Below, piece after piece: positions 36,659 through 46,657 of a stretch of 64,000 bases of DNA. The notes under the pieces are model-generated. The model worked only from the letters and a program-made list of their open reading frames with translations, did no database searches and was not told the DNA's origin. The number at the start of each line of letters is the position of its first letter. The first letter of the stretch is position 1. Both the position numbers and the translations under genes were made by a program. The stretch is from Devosia equisanguinis (GTDB lineage Bacteria > Pseudomonadota > Alphaproteobacteria > Rhizobiales > Devosiaceae), in NCBI RefSeq assembly GCF_900631955.1, contig NZ_UZWD01000009.1:112523-176522 (forward strand), read 5' to 3'.

Positions 36659-37747
36659 TCAGATACGGCGCAGGTGGTTGTCCCAAGCCGCGCCGCCCGG
36701 CACCAGTGCACGTTGATCGTCCGGCGTAGCGACGACGAGCTCGCCCCGCCCGCTCGACACCAGCAATTCTCCTGCAGAATAGGGAGCCACCCCGCAGCCA
36801 TCGGGCAAATCCAGCGTGCCCATGCACCGTCCGGTGGCGCTGTCCCAGAACACCACTATGCCGCCATGCGGCGCCGAGGTCGCAACGATATCGCCTGCCG
36901 GGTCGATGGCGACGGAGCCCACATAATTGCGCATGGCGCGGTGGATAGTGCTGGGCGCGGTGAAAAGCTCAATGGCGTTGCCACGTCGATGCCGCCCGAC
37001 CAGGGGCGGAGCCACAGCCGGGTCGCCTTCAAACTGGCAGCCGAACCAGACATCGCCGCGCGCATCCAGCACCATGTGACGAATGGAGAGCTGATGCAGC
37101 GCCTGCGGCAGGCTCGCTTCCTCGATCAGTTCGCCCGAGGCAATGTCGAGATAGACGATGGAGGGTGCCATCGTACCGAGATTGAGCTTGATGCGGTCAT
37201 AATCGGGATGGGTCAGAATGCCGCCATTGGCGATGATGGCAGTCCGCCCGTCGGCGGCCATCAGGATTTCGTGCGGGCCGATGCCGCCGGTCGGCAGTTC
37301 CCCAATGCGGCGATAGCTGTCGCTGGCGTCGTATAGTCCGGTGACGCCGCGTTCGCCCTCATAGTCGTTCTCGGTGGCCAAGAGCAATCGGCCGCCATCG
37401 GCATAAATGCCATGGCCGAAAAAGTGCCGGTCAGGGCTGGCGGCTATGGCTACCGGCGCTGTCTTGCCATCGACATCGAAGGCCATGGCGAAGCGGCCGG
37501 GCGCGCGCGCGAAGGCCACGGCGCGGCGCGCGGTGGGATCGAGCGCGAACGAATGCCCGCGCGCTTCGAGCGGCAGCACCAGCCGGTCACGCCCGCGCTC
37601 ATCGATTACTGCGGCCTCGAAGCGCCCGTCTTGCCCGCGCGCGCCGAGGAATAGCGGTTCGTCTTCACCGGCTCTCAGACCGGGCGCGATCAGGCTTGCC
37701 CCGGCCAGTGCCAGGAAGGTGCGGCGATCAATCCCCGTCAAGCGCAT
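36659..37747 (-). CDS. DUF1513 family Tat-exported protein
   Basis: The 362-residue protein has a twin-arginine leader DRRTFLALAGASLIAPG (residues 7-23) and then a beta-propeller-like domain with repeated glycine/aspartate turns (GHGIYADGGRLLLATENDYEG, shortened in the family motif to ENDY). DUF1513 proteins are encoded with imelysin and di-haem oxidoreductase genes in proteobacteria, and are thought to belong to a periplasmic iron-related pathway. It is the last gene of that operon; its ATG lies inside the end of the upstream imelysin gene, giving a 20-base overlap. Confidence 0.88.
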   Translation of the reverse strand: MRLTGIDRRTFLALAGASLIAPGLRAGEDEPLFLGARGQDGRFEAAVIDERGRDRLVLPLEARGHSFALDPTARRAVAFARAPGRFAMAFDVDGKTAPVAIAASPDRHFFGHGIYADGGRLLLATENDYEGERGVTGLYDASDSYRRIGELPTGGIGPHEILMAADGRTAIIANGGILTHPDYDRIKLNLGTMAPSIVYLDIASGELIEEASLPQALHQLSIRHMVLDARGDVWFGCQFEGDPAVAPPLVGRHRRGNAIELFTAPSTIHRAMRNYVGSVAIDPAGDIVATSAPHGGIVVFWDSATGRCMGTLDLPDGCGVAPYSAGELLVSSGRGELVVATPDDQRALVPGGAAWDNHLRRI

Positions 37748-38792
37748 TGAAGCCCATCGCCAGACCGAGAGATGCCGTCATGTCTTCGCCGATAGCTGTG
37801 CTGGAATAGCCCAGCTGCAGCGCCACGAAATCGAGCCGCTTGCGGCTCTCCACCTCGCCAAAGGCTGCCTCTGCCGGTTGGGTAATGCCATCCATGGCCT
37901 TTGCCGCCTGCTCGAGGTTGAACAGCACATTGCGCACCGGCGACACATTGGCGTCAGGCAGGCTCTCATTGAGCCCGGTCGCCTCGAGCAGGTCATGAAG
38001 GCCGGTGAGCTGCGCCCGCACCAGTGCGACGGTCAGATCGCTGCGCCAGAGTGGCGCCCGCTTGCCGCGGGCGTCAGCAATCGTTTCGCCCAGCGGAGGC
38101 AGAAGTTCGGCAGAGCGGACGAAATCGACACCCGTCAGCAGCGCCTTGACCAGCTCTCCCATGACTTCGGTCTGGCTGCGGAAATATCCGTCCTCGCCAG
38201 GATCGCGGAAACTCCCGCCGATTGGCGCGTCCTCCGACCATCCGGCGGCGATAGCATGCGCGTGGCGGGACAGCATGACCGCAACGGCCCGAGCATAGGC
38301 ACAGCGGTGCGCATCGCCCGTCGCCAGCATCTCAGCATCGGTGCCAGCGAGCAGATAGTCGAGTGCGAACAGGTTTTGCAGCGCCACTGACTTGCCGGCC
38401 AGGGTTTCGGGATCGGTAACGTTCGGGTCCTGCTCCAAGAGGGCGGCTTGCACCTGTTTGAGTGTCACCCCGCGCGGGTCGGGCCAGAAGAACACGGTTT
38501 CGAAGCGGTTGTCCGACACCAGTGGCCCGAACCTCAAAACTGACAGCCGCCCCCAGCTTTCGACCACCTCGCCAAATGCCGCTCGCGTGGTTGCCAGATG
38601 CGCCACCGATGGGGCTGCGCAAAGCGCGTCGCTCGTCGTGACCAACGCCTCGGTTGCGGCGCTGAATCCCGTAACGGTCGGCGCCACGAAGCGCTCCACG
38701 ACACGTTCACCCAGATCGGCGGGTAGCAGCGTTTCGTCGGCCATGGCCGGCGGGGTGAGCAGAAATGCAATCAGCACCAGTGCCTTGCGCAT
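37728..38792 (-). CDS. Imelysin family periplasmic protein 1
   Basis: This 354-residue protein has a signal peptide (KALVLIAFLLTPPAMA) and the all-helical imelysin fold, with the aromatic segment LRFGPLVSDNRFETVFFWPD and the later LQNLFALDYLLAG. It lacks a clear GxHxxE motif in the usual place, unlike its paralogue at 40379-41644. Imelysins are iron-regulated proteins of the EfeO/IrpA type; the metal-binding role is uncertain when that motif is missing. It starts at ATG 38792, overlapping the TAA of the upstream oxidoreductase by one base (TAATG). Confidence 0.88.
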   Translation of the reverse strand: MRKALVLIAFLLTPPAMADETLLPADLGERVVERFVAPTVTGFSAATEALVTTSDALCAAPSVAHLATTRAAFGEVVESWGRLSVLRFGPLVSDNRFETVFFWPDPRGVTLKQVQAALLEQDPNVTDPETLAGKSVALQNLFALDYLLAGTDAEMLATGDAHRCAYARAVAVMLSRHAHAIAAGWSEDAPIGGSFRDPGEDGYFRSQTEVMGELVKALLTGVDFVRSAELLPPLGETIADARGKRAPLWRSDLTVALVRAQLTGLHDLLEATGLNESLPDANVSPVRNVLFNLEQAAKAMDGITQPAEAAFGEVESRKRLDFVALQLGYSSTAIGEDMTASLGLAMGFNALDGD

Positions 38793-40303
38793 TAGAGCGA
38801 CTCCAGAAAACGGACCAATTGTGCCCGCTCGGCCGGCGACATGCCAATCACGGCGTCGCGCGCCGCTTGGGCTTCGCCGCCATGCCAAAGCACGGCCTCC
38901 AGCAGGGTGCGGGCGCGGCCATCGTGCAGGAAGCTGGCTTGCGGATCGACCAACTGGCTGAGCCCGATGCCCCAAAGCGGCGGCGTGCGCCATTCACTGC
39001 CTGCGGCCAGACCCTCGGTGTGTGCGTCGGCCAGGTCGGGTCCCATGTCGTGCAGCAGAAAATCCGAATAGGGCCAGATCAGCTGGAATTGTTGCGCCGG
39101 ATGGCCGGCGTCGCGCCGGGTGACATATTTGGGCGTATGGCAGCTCGTGCAGCCGCTGGCGTAAAACAGCGCCTTGCCGGCCAGAACATCGCGGTCATCG
39201 ATATCGCGTCGCGCCGGAACGGCGAGGTTGCGCGAATAGAACGCCACAAGATCAAGCAGGTCGCCGGGCACTTCTTCGGCACCAAATTGGGGCTGCGCCC
39301 CATGCGGCAGCGCGCGACACGCCGTTTGTGCTGCGGTGCAGTCGCCATAGTGGTCGGGCAAAATCGGCGTGCTCAACCCCATGTCACCGGCAAAGGCGTG
39401 GGCCGTCTGCTGGATAATGCTGGGTTGAGCGGCCTTCCACCCGAAAAGGCCAAGCCGCCTCTCGCCATCGGCGTCCAAGCTCCAATTGGCTCGGCCAGAA
39501 ATGCCGTCGCCATCAGCATCGTCGGGATCTGCCTTGGCCAGAATATCCTCGCGGGCGATGGCTTCGACCAGACCGAGCCCAATCATCGGTGGCGATACGC
39601 GGGCCGAGAACCGCAGCGTGTCGGCAAAAGGCCCATAGCCGGGGTCGACCAATTCCAGTTTCGGCCGGCGCAATTCGATGCTCTCATCCCCGGCAAGGGC
39701 GAGGATCACAGGTTCGTATGTGAACCTTATGCGCGCCTCGGGCGGCAGGCCGGCAACGGCACCATCCTGGATCTGGCCGCCATAGATGGTGTCGGGCGCA
39801 GCCGTGAGGCGGCCCTCGGAAATCGCCTCGGCCTGTTCGGGGGTTGGCTCGACCGAAATGCGCACCAGAAGCGAGGTGGCGCTATCGTCGGGCCCCATCG
39901 GCGCATGTCCACGGCCGTCCTTGATGTGGCAGGACTGGCAAGCGCGGGCATTGAACAATGGCCCGAGCCCGTCGGAGGCCTGGGTGGAGGAAGGTGCCGA
40001 AACCCAATCCTTGCGGAAAATGCCATTGCCCAGGAGGAACTGCTGCTGCCCCTCGAAATCGAGATTGGCCGAGGGCAGGGAGAACGCATTGCTGTCCAGC
40101 CTGACATCGACAGTCGCGGCGCCCGCCTGCTTTGCCTCGAACGCTTCGGGCTTGTCAAAGGCCACGGTCGGCGCCGTTACGCGCGTCACCCGTGCCAGAT
40201 CGGCGGCGTCGAGATCGGTGCGGTTTTGGTTGTCGAGCGCTGTGGCCGTGGCTGCGGCGAGCATCACGGAAAGCAGGGCGAACAGGCTGGGGCGCAGGCG
40301 CAT
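38792..40303 (-). CDS. Di-haem oxidoreductase (DUF1111-type, thiol oxidoreductase family)
   Basis: The 503-residue protein has a signal peptide and two c-type haem motifs: CQSCH (residues 122-126) and CTSCH (about 384). The flanking segments DGLGPLFNARACQSCH and TPPLWGIGLSQ match the di-haem oxidoreductase family found with imelysins. In the cited family it is a periplasmic electron-transfer protein that may reduce or oxidise iron. The second start ATG (40303) is used; an upstream ATG at 40354 precedes it. It lies 75 bases after the second imelysin gene. Confidence 0.9.
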   Translation of the reverse strand: MRLRPSLFALLSVMLAAATATALDNQNRTDLDAADLARVTRVTAPTVAFDKPEAFEAKQAGAATVDVRLDSNAFSLPSANLDFEGQQQFLLGNGIFRKDWVSAPSSTQASDGLGPLFNARACQSCHIKDGRGHAPMGPDDSATSLLVRISVEPTPEQAEAISEGRLTAAPDTIYGGQIQDGAVAGLPPEARIRFTYEPVILALAGDESIELRRPKLELVDPGYGPFADTLRFSARVSPPMIGLGLVEAIAREDILAKADPDDADGDGISGRANWSLDADGERRLGLFGWKAAQPSIIQQTAHAFAGDMGLSTPILPDHYGDCTAAQTACRALPHGAQPQFGAEEVPGDLLDLVAFYSRNLAVPARRDIDDRDVLAGKALFYASGCTSCHTPKYVTRRDAGHPAQQFQLIWPYSDFLLHDMGPDLADAHTEGLAAGSEWRTPPLWGIGLSQLVDPQASFLHDGRARTLLEAVLWHGGEAQAARDAVIGMSPAERAQLVRFLESL

Positions 40304-40378
40304 CGGAAAACGTCCGACAGGGGTTTGCCCGGCAGGGGAGCCGCCGGGCCTCACGTTTGCTGGAAAATTTGCCTGCGA

Positions 40379-41644
40379 CTACTGGAACACGGCGTTGGGA
40401 TTGTCGAGGCTGTCCGAGCCCTCGATAGTCACATCAGCCAGGTTGAGATCGGCAATGACCCGCTCGAAGCTGCGCGTCTGGGCGATGAGCCCATCGATCA
40501 CCGCCTGCACTGCCGCATTGCCCTCCACATTGCCTTCACCGATCATCTGATCATAGGCCTCGCCTGCCTCGGCACGCGCCACGAGCGCCTTGGCGGCTGC
40601 CACCGTGTCGCTGAGCTTTTGGCTGACCTCGTCGGCCAGTGCTGCATCGCGCTCCGTCATCAGGTCGGCCATGGATGGACCCTCTATCACCGAACCATCG
40701 ATGCGCTGATAGCGTCCATTCCAGACATTCTGCATGCCCAGCACGTCATAATAGTGCGAGTTGTGCGTGTTGTCGGAGAAGCAATCATGTTCCTCCTCTG
40801 GGTCGTTGAGCAGGAGCCCCAGCTTCATCCGCTCCCCGGCCATCTCGCCATAGGACAGCGAGCCCAGGCCGGTCATGATCGCGGTGAGACCGGAGGTCGG
40901 GTCGCCATCGATGATGGCAAGGCGCGCTTCTCCGTCTTCGGCCCACTGGCCGGTCATGTCTTCAAGATCTGAGATCAGCAAATCGGCTGCGGCTTCGAGG
41001 TATTGGATGCGTCGGTCGCAATGCCCGCCGGTGCAATTGGCGGTATCGAAATCGCTGGCCGGGCGATTGCCGGCGCCCGGGCCAGTCCCATTGAGATCCT
41101 GCCCCCAGAGCAGGAATTCGATGGCGTGGTAGCCGGTGGCGACATTGGCCTCGACACCGCCAATCTCATGCAATGCGCCCAGCACTTCAGGGGTGATGGT
41201 GGTGGCATCGACGCTCTGCCCATCGACCGAGATATCGGAATTGGCGATGACGTTGACGGTGTAGAAGGCATTCTCATCGGACTCGCTGCCATAGCGTGCG
41301 TCGACATAATCGATCAGCCCTTCGTCCAGCGGCCAGGCATTCACCTTACCCTCCCAGGCGTCGACCAACGGATTGCCGAAGCGGAAGGCTTCGGTCTGCT
41401 GATAGGGCACGCGGGCCGCGAGCCAGGCCGCGCGCGCAGCGGCAAGGGTGTCGTCGCTGGGCTTGGCCGCAAGCGCGTCGATGGACTCTCGCAACGCCCT
41501 GGCCGAGATCAGGCTGTCCTCGTAACCGGCATGCGCGATGTCGGCATAAGTCTCGAGAATTCCCGCCTCGTCTGCGGCATAGGCGCCCTGGCTCCCCATC
41601 AGGGTGAGAGCGAGAAGGGACGAAACAAGGTGAAAACGGCGCAT
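40379..41644 (-). CDS. Imelysin family periplasmic protein 2 (IrpA/ICMP-like)
   Basis: The 421-residue protein has a signal peptide (LVSSLLALTLMGSQGAYA) and a two-half helical imelysin fold. The GxHxxE motif is present as GYHAIEFLLWG (His173 and Glu176), followed by a second-half segment CTGGHCDRRI. Proteins of this kind are iron-repressed in several bacteria and are proposed to bind iron or haem in the periplasm. GGAGGAAG lies eight bases before the ATG at 41644. It is the first gene of a four-gene operon ending with DUF1513. Confidence 0.92.
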   Translation of the reverse strand: MRRFHLVSSLLALTLMGSQGAYAADEAGILETYADIAHAGYEDSLISARALRESIDALAAKPSDDTLAAARAAWLAARVPYQQTEAFRFGNPLVDAWEGKVNAWPLDEGLIDYVDARYGSESDENAFYTVNVIANSDISVDGQSVDATTITPEVLGALHEIGGVEANVATGYHAIEFLLWGQDLNGTGPGAGNRPASDFDTANCTGGHCDRRIQYLEAAADLLISDLEDMTGQWAEDGEARLAIIDGDPTSGLTAIMTGLGSLSYGEMAGERMKLGLLLNDPEEEHDCFSDNTHNSHYYDVLGMQNVWNGRYQRIDGSVIEGPSMADLMTERDAALADEVSQKLSDTVAAAKALVARAEAGEAYDQMIGEGNVEGNAAVQAVIDGLIAQTRSFERVIADLNLADVTIEGSDSLDNPNAVFQ

Positions 41645-41791
41645 CGCAAACTTCCTCCGGAGCGCCTGCCTCCTATGGCCGGACGCTCTTCTGCTGGCCT
41701 GTCTGGACAGGGAGACAACACGTCTCGCCTTCACCGATCGGCGACCGATCCGTTGACTAGCAAAACTTGAGGTTGAGTGTCAATTTTTACA
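41645..41791 (-). promoter_or_regulatory. Leader and likely promoter of the imelysin operon
   Basis: On the minus strand a TTGACA (about 41780) is followed by 18 bases and TAGTCA, a weak sigma-70-like pair. Nearer the start lies GATCGG, TCG, CCGATC, a perfect inverted repeat with a three-base loop that could be an operator. The sequence contains no clear Irr or RirA box that I can recognise. Confidence 0.35.
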
Positions 41792-42802
41792 TCAGCCACC
41801 GCTGATGGTCGAGGCGACGCTGCCTGCGAACACCTTGATCATGGCGGGCGACAGGATGACGATGAACAGCACCGGCAGGAAGAAAATGATCAACGGTACC
41901 GTCAGCTTGGGCGGTAGGGCCGCTGCCTTCTTCTCGGCTTCCATCATGCGGGCTTCGCGACCTTCTTCGGCCATGACGCGCAGCGCCTGGCCCACGGATG
42001 TGCCGTAGCGGTCCGCCTGGATCAGCGCTGTCATCACCGCCCTGACGCCGTCGAGCCCGGTGCGGCGACCGAGATTTTCATAGGCGCGGGTGCGGTCTTC
42101 GAGAAAGGACAACTCGGCTGTGGTCAGCGTCAGTTCCTCGGCAAGTTCAACGCTTTGCGTCCCGATTTCCTTGGCTACCCGCTTGAAGGCGTGTTCCATC
42201 GACATGCCGGCTTCGACACAAAGCAGCAGCAAGTCGAGGCAATCCGGCCAGGAGCGCCGGATAGAGGCCTGCCGCTTCTGTGTGGAGTTCTTCAACATCA
42301 GGATCGGCAGGTATGATCCGATCAGGCCCGCACCAATGGCATAGACGATGTTGAGATAGACCGGCCGATCGCCGGACGAGACGAACAGCAGATAGAAGGC
42401 GACGGCGGCGAAGATGGCCAGCGGCGTGGCGAAGCGCTGGAACAGGAAACTCGTCAGGTGCCCCTGGCCACGAAAGCCGGCCGTGGCCAGCTTGTCGATG
42501 GTGGTGTCGTCCTGAAACGCCTTTTTGAGGTCGAACCGCTCGACCGCGTTCTTCATATAGCTCTTGGCCTCAGAGCCGCGGCGAATGGAACTGCGCGAAT
42601 CCGAAACTGTGCCACCTCGCAGGCGCGCCATTTCCTCGGCGCGCATCTTGTCCCGTTCCAGTGCCACACGCTTGATGCGGCCCTTCACCTCTCGCTTGCC
42701 GATGAACGAGGTTCCGAAGGTGAAAACCACCGCACCCGCCGAAATGGCGGCCAGCATCGCGATCAGGAAATCGCGCTGGGTGATCATATCGATAATGCTC
42801 AC
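41792..42802 (-). CDS. tadC: Tad pilus inner-membrane platform protein TadC
   Basis: The 336-residue protein is a type II secretion F-family membrane protein, with four hydrophobic helices around a cytoplasmic domain holding CVEAGMSMEHAFKRVAKEIG and the end ILSPAMIKVFAG. TadC and TadB form the inner-membrane platform that the ATPase uses to build the Flp pilus. The start is a GTG at 42802 with AGGAG seven bases upstream. It is the last gene of the minus-strand tad operon. Confidence 0.9.
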   Translation of the reverse strand: MSIIDMITQRDFLIAMLAAISAGAVVFTFGTSFIGKREVKGRIKRVALERDKMRAEEMARLRGGTVSDSRSSIRRGSEAKSYMKNAVERFDLKKAFQDDTTIDKLATAGFRGQGHLTSFLFQRFATPLAIFAAVAFYLLFVSSGDRPVYLNIVYAIGAGLIGSYLPILMLKNSTQKRQASIRRSWPDCLDLLLLCVEAGMSMEHAFKRVAKEIGTQSVELAEELTLTTAELSFLEDRTRAYENLGRRTGLDGVRAVMTALIQADRYGTSVGQALRVMAEEGREARMMEAEKKAAALPPKLTVPLIIFFLPVLFIVILSPAMIKVFAGSVASTISGG

Positions 42803-42831
42803 GTGAACGTCTCCTGGGTCCCGTACACCGA

Positions 42832-43806
42832 TCAGATCTCGAACTGGACCATGCGATACATGATGAAAATGCCAAGCGAGAGCATGATGCCTCCGATCCC
42901 CAGACAGAGCATGCCGATGGGGGTGGTGAACAACGGCTGCAGGTAGCCCGGCGAGAAGACGGAAACGAGGATGGCCACTACGATCGGCAGCGATCCAATG
43001 ATACCGGCCGAAGCCTTGGCCTCGGACGACATCGCCTTGACCTTCTGCTTCATCTTCTTGCGATTGCGCAGCACATGCGCCAGATTTCCCAGTGCTTCGG
43101 ACAGATTGCCACCGGCCTGTTGCTGCACCGAAATCACCACCACGAAGAAATTGACCTCCGGCAGCGGCACGCGGTCGAGCAGCACCTGCACCGCCTCGGT
43201 CATCGAGAAGCCGAAGCTCTGCTGGTCCAGCACGCGGCCGAATTCGGATTTTACCGGTTCCTTGGTGTCCTTGGCCACCACGCGCATGGAATCGTTGAGC
43301 GGCAGGCCGGTCTTGATGCCGCGCACGATCGCCTCGATGGCGTTGGGCAGTTCATCGAGAAACCGGTCCTGATAGCGCTTGCGCTTATGTTTCACATAGA
43401 GCCGCGGCAGCAGATAGGCGCCGGCAACAGCGAAAATGGCGGCGAAATAATAGGGTATCTGCACAACCAGCAGGATCAAGAACAGGCCGCCGCCGAAGAT
43501 TATGCTGTTGCGGATGAACGTTGCAGGCGTGATGGTCATTCCGGCCTGGAACAGCAGGTCGGTTAGCGTCAGCCGCTTCTTGGTATTGAGTTCGTCGGAC
43601 TGCGCCTTGAGCGCCAATTGCACGGTCTTGCGGCGCTGGTCGCGGGTGCGGTCGGCGTTCTGGCCGCGGCGGGCGGCACTGATATCGCCCTGATAGAGCT
43701 TGCGCCGTGTATCGGCACGGCTATTTCCGAGGGCCGATGGCACCAGGGCAAAGCCCAGGGCGCCGATGAAGACTGCGAACAGCAGGGCCAGCAGGAGAGT
43801 TTGCAT
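42832..43806 (-). CDS. tadB: Tad pilus inner-membrane platform protein TadB
   Basis: The 324-residue protein starts with a transmembrane helix (LLLALLFAVFIGALGF), has a second pair near residues 85-130 and a last helix near the C-terminus, flanking the F-family domain with FLDELPNAIEAIVRGIKTG and QQQAGGNLSEALGNLAHVLR. It is the partner of TadC. I use the ATG at 43806, two bases after the cpaF stop region; a TTG six bases earlier overlaps that stop and is an alternative. Confidence 0.9.
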   Translation of the reverse strand: MQTLLLALLFAVFIGALGFALVPSALGNSRADTRRKLYQGDISAARRGQNADRTRDQRRKTVQLALKAQSDELNTKKRLTLTDLLFQAGMTITPATFIRNSIIFGGGLFLILLVVQIPYYFAAIFAVAGAYLLPRLYVKHKRKRYQDRFLDELPNAIEAIVRGIKTGLPLNDSMRVVAKDTKEPVKSEFGRVLDQQSFGFSMTEAVQVLLDRVPLPEVNFFVVVISVQQQAGGNLSEALGNLAHVLRNRKKMKQKVKAMSSEAKASAGIIGSLPIVVAILVSVFSPGYLQPLFTTPIGMLCLGIGGIMLSLGIFIMYRMVQFEI

Positions 43807-43808
43807 GC

Positions 43809-45311
43809 TCAACGCCCCAAAAGCTCGTGCTGTTCGGTATTGGCTTTCTCCAGCGCCTCGACCAGATTGGCCTCTTCGTTGAAATAGCGGGCGCGCTCGG
43901 TAAATTGCGGCTTGGTGATACCGGTTGAGCGGTGCTTGCCCAGCAGCATTCCACCTGCATCCTCGCCCATGATGTCGTAGACGAACACGTCCTGGGTCAC
44001 GATCACATCGCCTTCCATGCCCAGCACTTCGGTGATGTGGGTGATGCGGCGGGAGCCGTCGCGCAGGCGCGCCGCCTGCACGATGACGTCGATGGACGAC
44101 ACGACCATTTCGCGGATCGTGCGGCTGGGCAGGGCATAGCCGCCCATGGTGATCATCGACTCCAGACGCGACAGCGCCTCGCGCGGCGAGTTGGCGTGCA
44201 GCGTGCCCATCGATCCGTCATGGCCGGTATTCATGGCCTGCAGAAGGTCGAAGGCCTCCGGGCCGCGCACTTCGCCGACAATGATGCGTTCGGGCCGCAT
44301 ACGCAGACAGTTCTTGATAAGATCGCGCATGGTGATCTCGCCCTCGCCCTCAAGGTTCGGCGGGCGGGTTTCGAGGCGCACCACATGCGGCTGCTGCAAC
44401 TGAAGTTCGGCGGAGTCTTCGCAAGTGATGACCCGCTCGTCCTTCTCGATGAAGGCTGTGAGGCAATTGAGCAGCGTCGTCTTGCCCGAGCCGGTGCCGC
44501 CCGAAATCAGCACATTGGCGCGGACGCGGCCAAGGATGCGCAGCACTTCGGCGCCTTCAGGCGAGATGGAATTGTATTTGACCAGCTGGCCCAGGGTCAG
44601 CTTGTCTTTTTTGAATTTACGGATGGTGAGTGCGGCGCCGTCGATGGCGAGCGGCGGCGCGATGACGTTGACGCGGGAGCCGTCAGGCAGGCGGGCGTCA
44701 CAGATGGGCGAACCTTCATCGACGCGACGGCCGACCTGGCTCACGATGCGCTGGCACACATTCATCAAATGGGCGTCGTCGCGGAAGCGCACATTGGTGA
44801 GGCGCACCTTGCCGGCCACTTCGATATAGCACTTCTGCGACCCGTTCACCATGATGTCGGCGATGTCGTCGCGCGCCAGCAGCGGTTCCAGCGGACCATA
44901 GCCGAGCACGTCGTTACAGATGTCCTCGAGCAGGTCTTCCTGCTCGGAGATCGACATGACGATGGACTTGAGCGCGATGATCTCCGCGACGATGTCGCGG
45001 ATTTCCTCGCGCGCCGCCTGGCTTTCCATCGTGGCCAATTGGCTGAGATCGATGGAATCGATCAGCGCGTTGAAAATGGCCGACTTGGTCTGGAAATAGT
45101 TCTGGTCACGTGCGGCGTCCACCGGTGCGCGGACGTCGAGCACCTCGTCGGTGGTACGGCCACGCGCACCGATGCCATCGGTGTCGCTCGCCCTGCGGAT
45201 AGGGGCAGAAGCGGCGGCAGCGGTCGTCGAAGGCGGAGGGCTGGCGATGGGCCTGGGGACTTCTCCGACCCCAGGGGTATTGCCCCCGAATGTTGTGCGC
45301 TTGCCAAACAT
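43809..45311 (-). CDS. cpaF: Tad/Cpa pilus assembly ATPase CpaF (TadA)
   Basis: This 500-residue secretion ATPase powers Flp pilus assembly. The Walker A is [14 protein letters not shown] near residue 268, the aspartate box and Walker B region includes [20 protein letters not shown], and the following [18 protein letters not shown] is the histidine box. The first 80 residues are Pro/Ser-rich and poorly conserved. It acts as a hexamer at the inner membrane with TadB and TadC. The gene lies between cpaE and tadB with small gaps. Confidence 0.95.
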   Translation of the reverse strand: MFGKRTTFGGNTPGVGEVPRPIASPPPSTTAAAASAPIRRASDTDGIGARGRTTDEVLDVRAPVDAARDQNYFQTKSAIFNALIDSIDLSQLATMESQAAREEIRDIVAEIIALKSIVMSISEQEDLLEDICNDVLGYGPLEPLLARDDIADIMVNGSQKCYIEVAGKVRLTNVRFRDDAHLMNVCQRIVSQVGRRVDEGSPICDARLPDGSRVNVIAPPLAIDGAALTIRKFKKDKLTLGQLVKYNSISPEGAEVLRILGRVRANVLISGGTGSGKTTLLNCLTAFIEKDERVITCEDSAELQLQQPHVVRLETRPPNLEGEGEITMRDLIKNCLRMRPERIIVGEVRGPEAFDLLQAMNTGHDGSMGTLHANSPREALSRLESMITMGGYALPSRTIREMVVSSIDVIVQAARLRDGSRRITHITEVLGMEGDVIVTQDVFVYDIMGEDAGGMLLGKHRSTGITKPQFTERARYFNEEANLVEALEKANTEQHELLGR

Positions 45312-45345
45312 GGTTCCGTCCTTGGTCGTCAGTGGCGGTGGCGTC

Positions 45346-46623
45346 TCAGGCCCGCTTCTTGAACAAAGCGGGCAGGGTGGTCAGCAGGCTTGTCGCTTTG
45401 CTGGCGCTGTGTGAGGCCTGCCGCCCGGTGACATGCATGCCGATGGCGCGGTAGATCTCGTTGGCCTTGTTGTTTGCCGAGACCTCGGCGATCATCTGGC
45501 CATTATTGGCGGCAGTGCCGAACAAGGCTGCATCGAAGCCGATCTGGCCGATCAGCGCGCATTCCACCGAGCTGGCAAACTCGCTCGGATTGATCTCGGG
45601 CCGGCGGGGCACGCCATGCTTGTTGATCACCAGACTCACGGCTTTTTCGGTGGGACGCAGCGCCTTGATGGTGTCGGCGAGGTTTTTGGCATTGCGCAGA
45701 TTGGCCAGGTCGGGTTCGGCCACGATCACCACCTCATCGATGGCGGCGAGCGTGTGCCGCGTCCAGCCACTCCACACATGTGGGATGTCCAGCAGAATCA
45801 CGGGCACCGATTTCTGGCAGATCTCGATGATCTGCTCGAAGGAGCGCTCTTCGAAATCCCAGGATCGATCAAGCGTTGCGGGCGCGGTCAGCAGGTTGAT
45901 GTGGTTGGCCGCCTTGCTCATCAGGCGGTCCAGCATGGTCTGGTCCACCTTCTGGTTGGCCAGCAGTGCATCGGCCAGTCCGTGCGGCGGGTCCTGGTTG
46001 AAGTTGAGGCCGGCCGTGCCGAAAGGCAGGTCCATGTCGAGGATCAAGCAGTCCTGGCGCAATGTCGTTGCAATGGACCAGGCTACATTGTGCGTGATTG
46101 TGGAGCCTCCGGCACCACCCTTGGCCGAGATGAAGCCGATGGTCCGCCCGATGGGGGCAGCGCCTTCGGCCGCATAGAGCTCGGTGATGGCCGTGACGAT
46201 CAGCTGCGGTGAGGCCGGCAGCACGATATATTCGGAAATGCCCGAGCGGATCAGCTCGCGATAGAGCATCACGTCGTTGAAGTGGCCGAGCACGATCACG
46301 CTGGTCGAGGCGTCGCAGACCTCGGCGAGGCTTTGCAGCGCCTGCGGAATGGCTTCGGGCGGCAGCGAGGTTTCGACGATGATCAGATTGGGGGTGGGGT
46401 TGGACTTGTAAGTCTCCACCGCCCCTTCAATCCCGCCATTATGGGTGGTGAGCGCCACCTTGGACATGCGCCGGTCGTGCAGTGCGCTTTCCACCATCTG
46501 GGCGGTCTGGGAATGTTCGCAGAATGCCTGGATGGTGATGCGCGGCACCAGTCGGGCGCCGGCGGCAATCTCTGCTGCCGGCTCTTCTGCCTTGGGGGTG
46601 ACGGATGGGGTGAGGAAACTCAT
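45346..46623 (-). CDS. cpaE: Pilus assembly protein CpaE (TadZ), MinD/ParA-like
   Basis: The 425-residue protein has an N-terminal receiver-like domain (about residues 25-150) and a C-terminal ParA/MinD-type domain. Its P-loop reads SAKGGAGGSTITHN near residue 170: the usual Lys of GKS/T is replaced by Gly, a known oddity of many TadZ proteins that may still bind ATP through other residues. CpaE/TadZ directs the pilus machine to the pole. The polar PodJ-like protein encoded 30 kb away could be part of that localisation. Confidence 0.9.
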   Translation of the reverse strand: MSFLTPSVTPKAEEPAAEIAAGARLVPRITIQAFCEHSQTAQMVESALHDRRMSKVALTTHNGGIEGAVETYKSNPTPNLIIVETSLPPEAIPQALQSLAEVCDASTSVIVLGHFNDVMLYRELIRSGISEYIVLPASPQLIVTAITELYAAEGAAPIGRTIGFISAKGGAGGSTITHNVAWSIATTLRQDCLILDMDLPFGTAGLNFNQDPPHGLADALLANQKVDQTMLDRLMSKAANHINLLTAPATLDRSWDFEERSFEQIIEICQKSVPVILLDIPHVWSGWTRHTLAAIDEVVIVAEPDLANLRNAKNLADTIKALRPTEKAVSLVINKHGVPRRPEINPSEFASSVECALIGQIGFDAALFGTAANNGQMIAEVSANNKANEIYRAIGMHVTGRQASHSASKATSLLTTLPALFKKRA

Positions 46624-46657
46624 TGGTCTGAACTCCTGGCGTGGTGCGGGTCAGGGC

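Noticed and set aside
38765..40972. Very long open frame on the plus strand antisense to the imelysin and oxidoreductase genes
   Set aside because: It is a mirror of GC-rich codons in real minus-strand genes with signal peptides and haem motifs, and it has no family motif.
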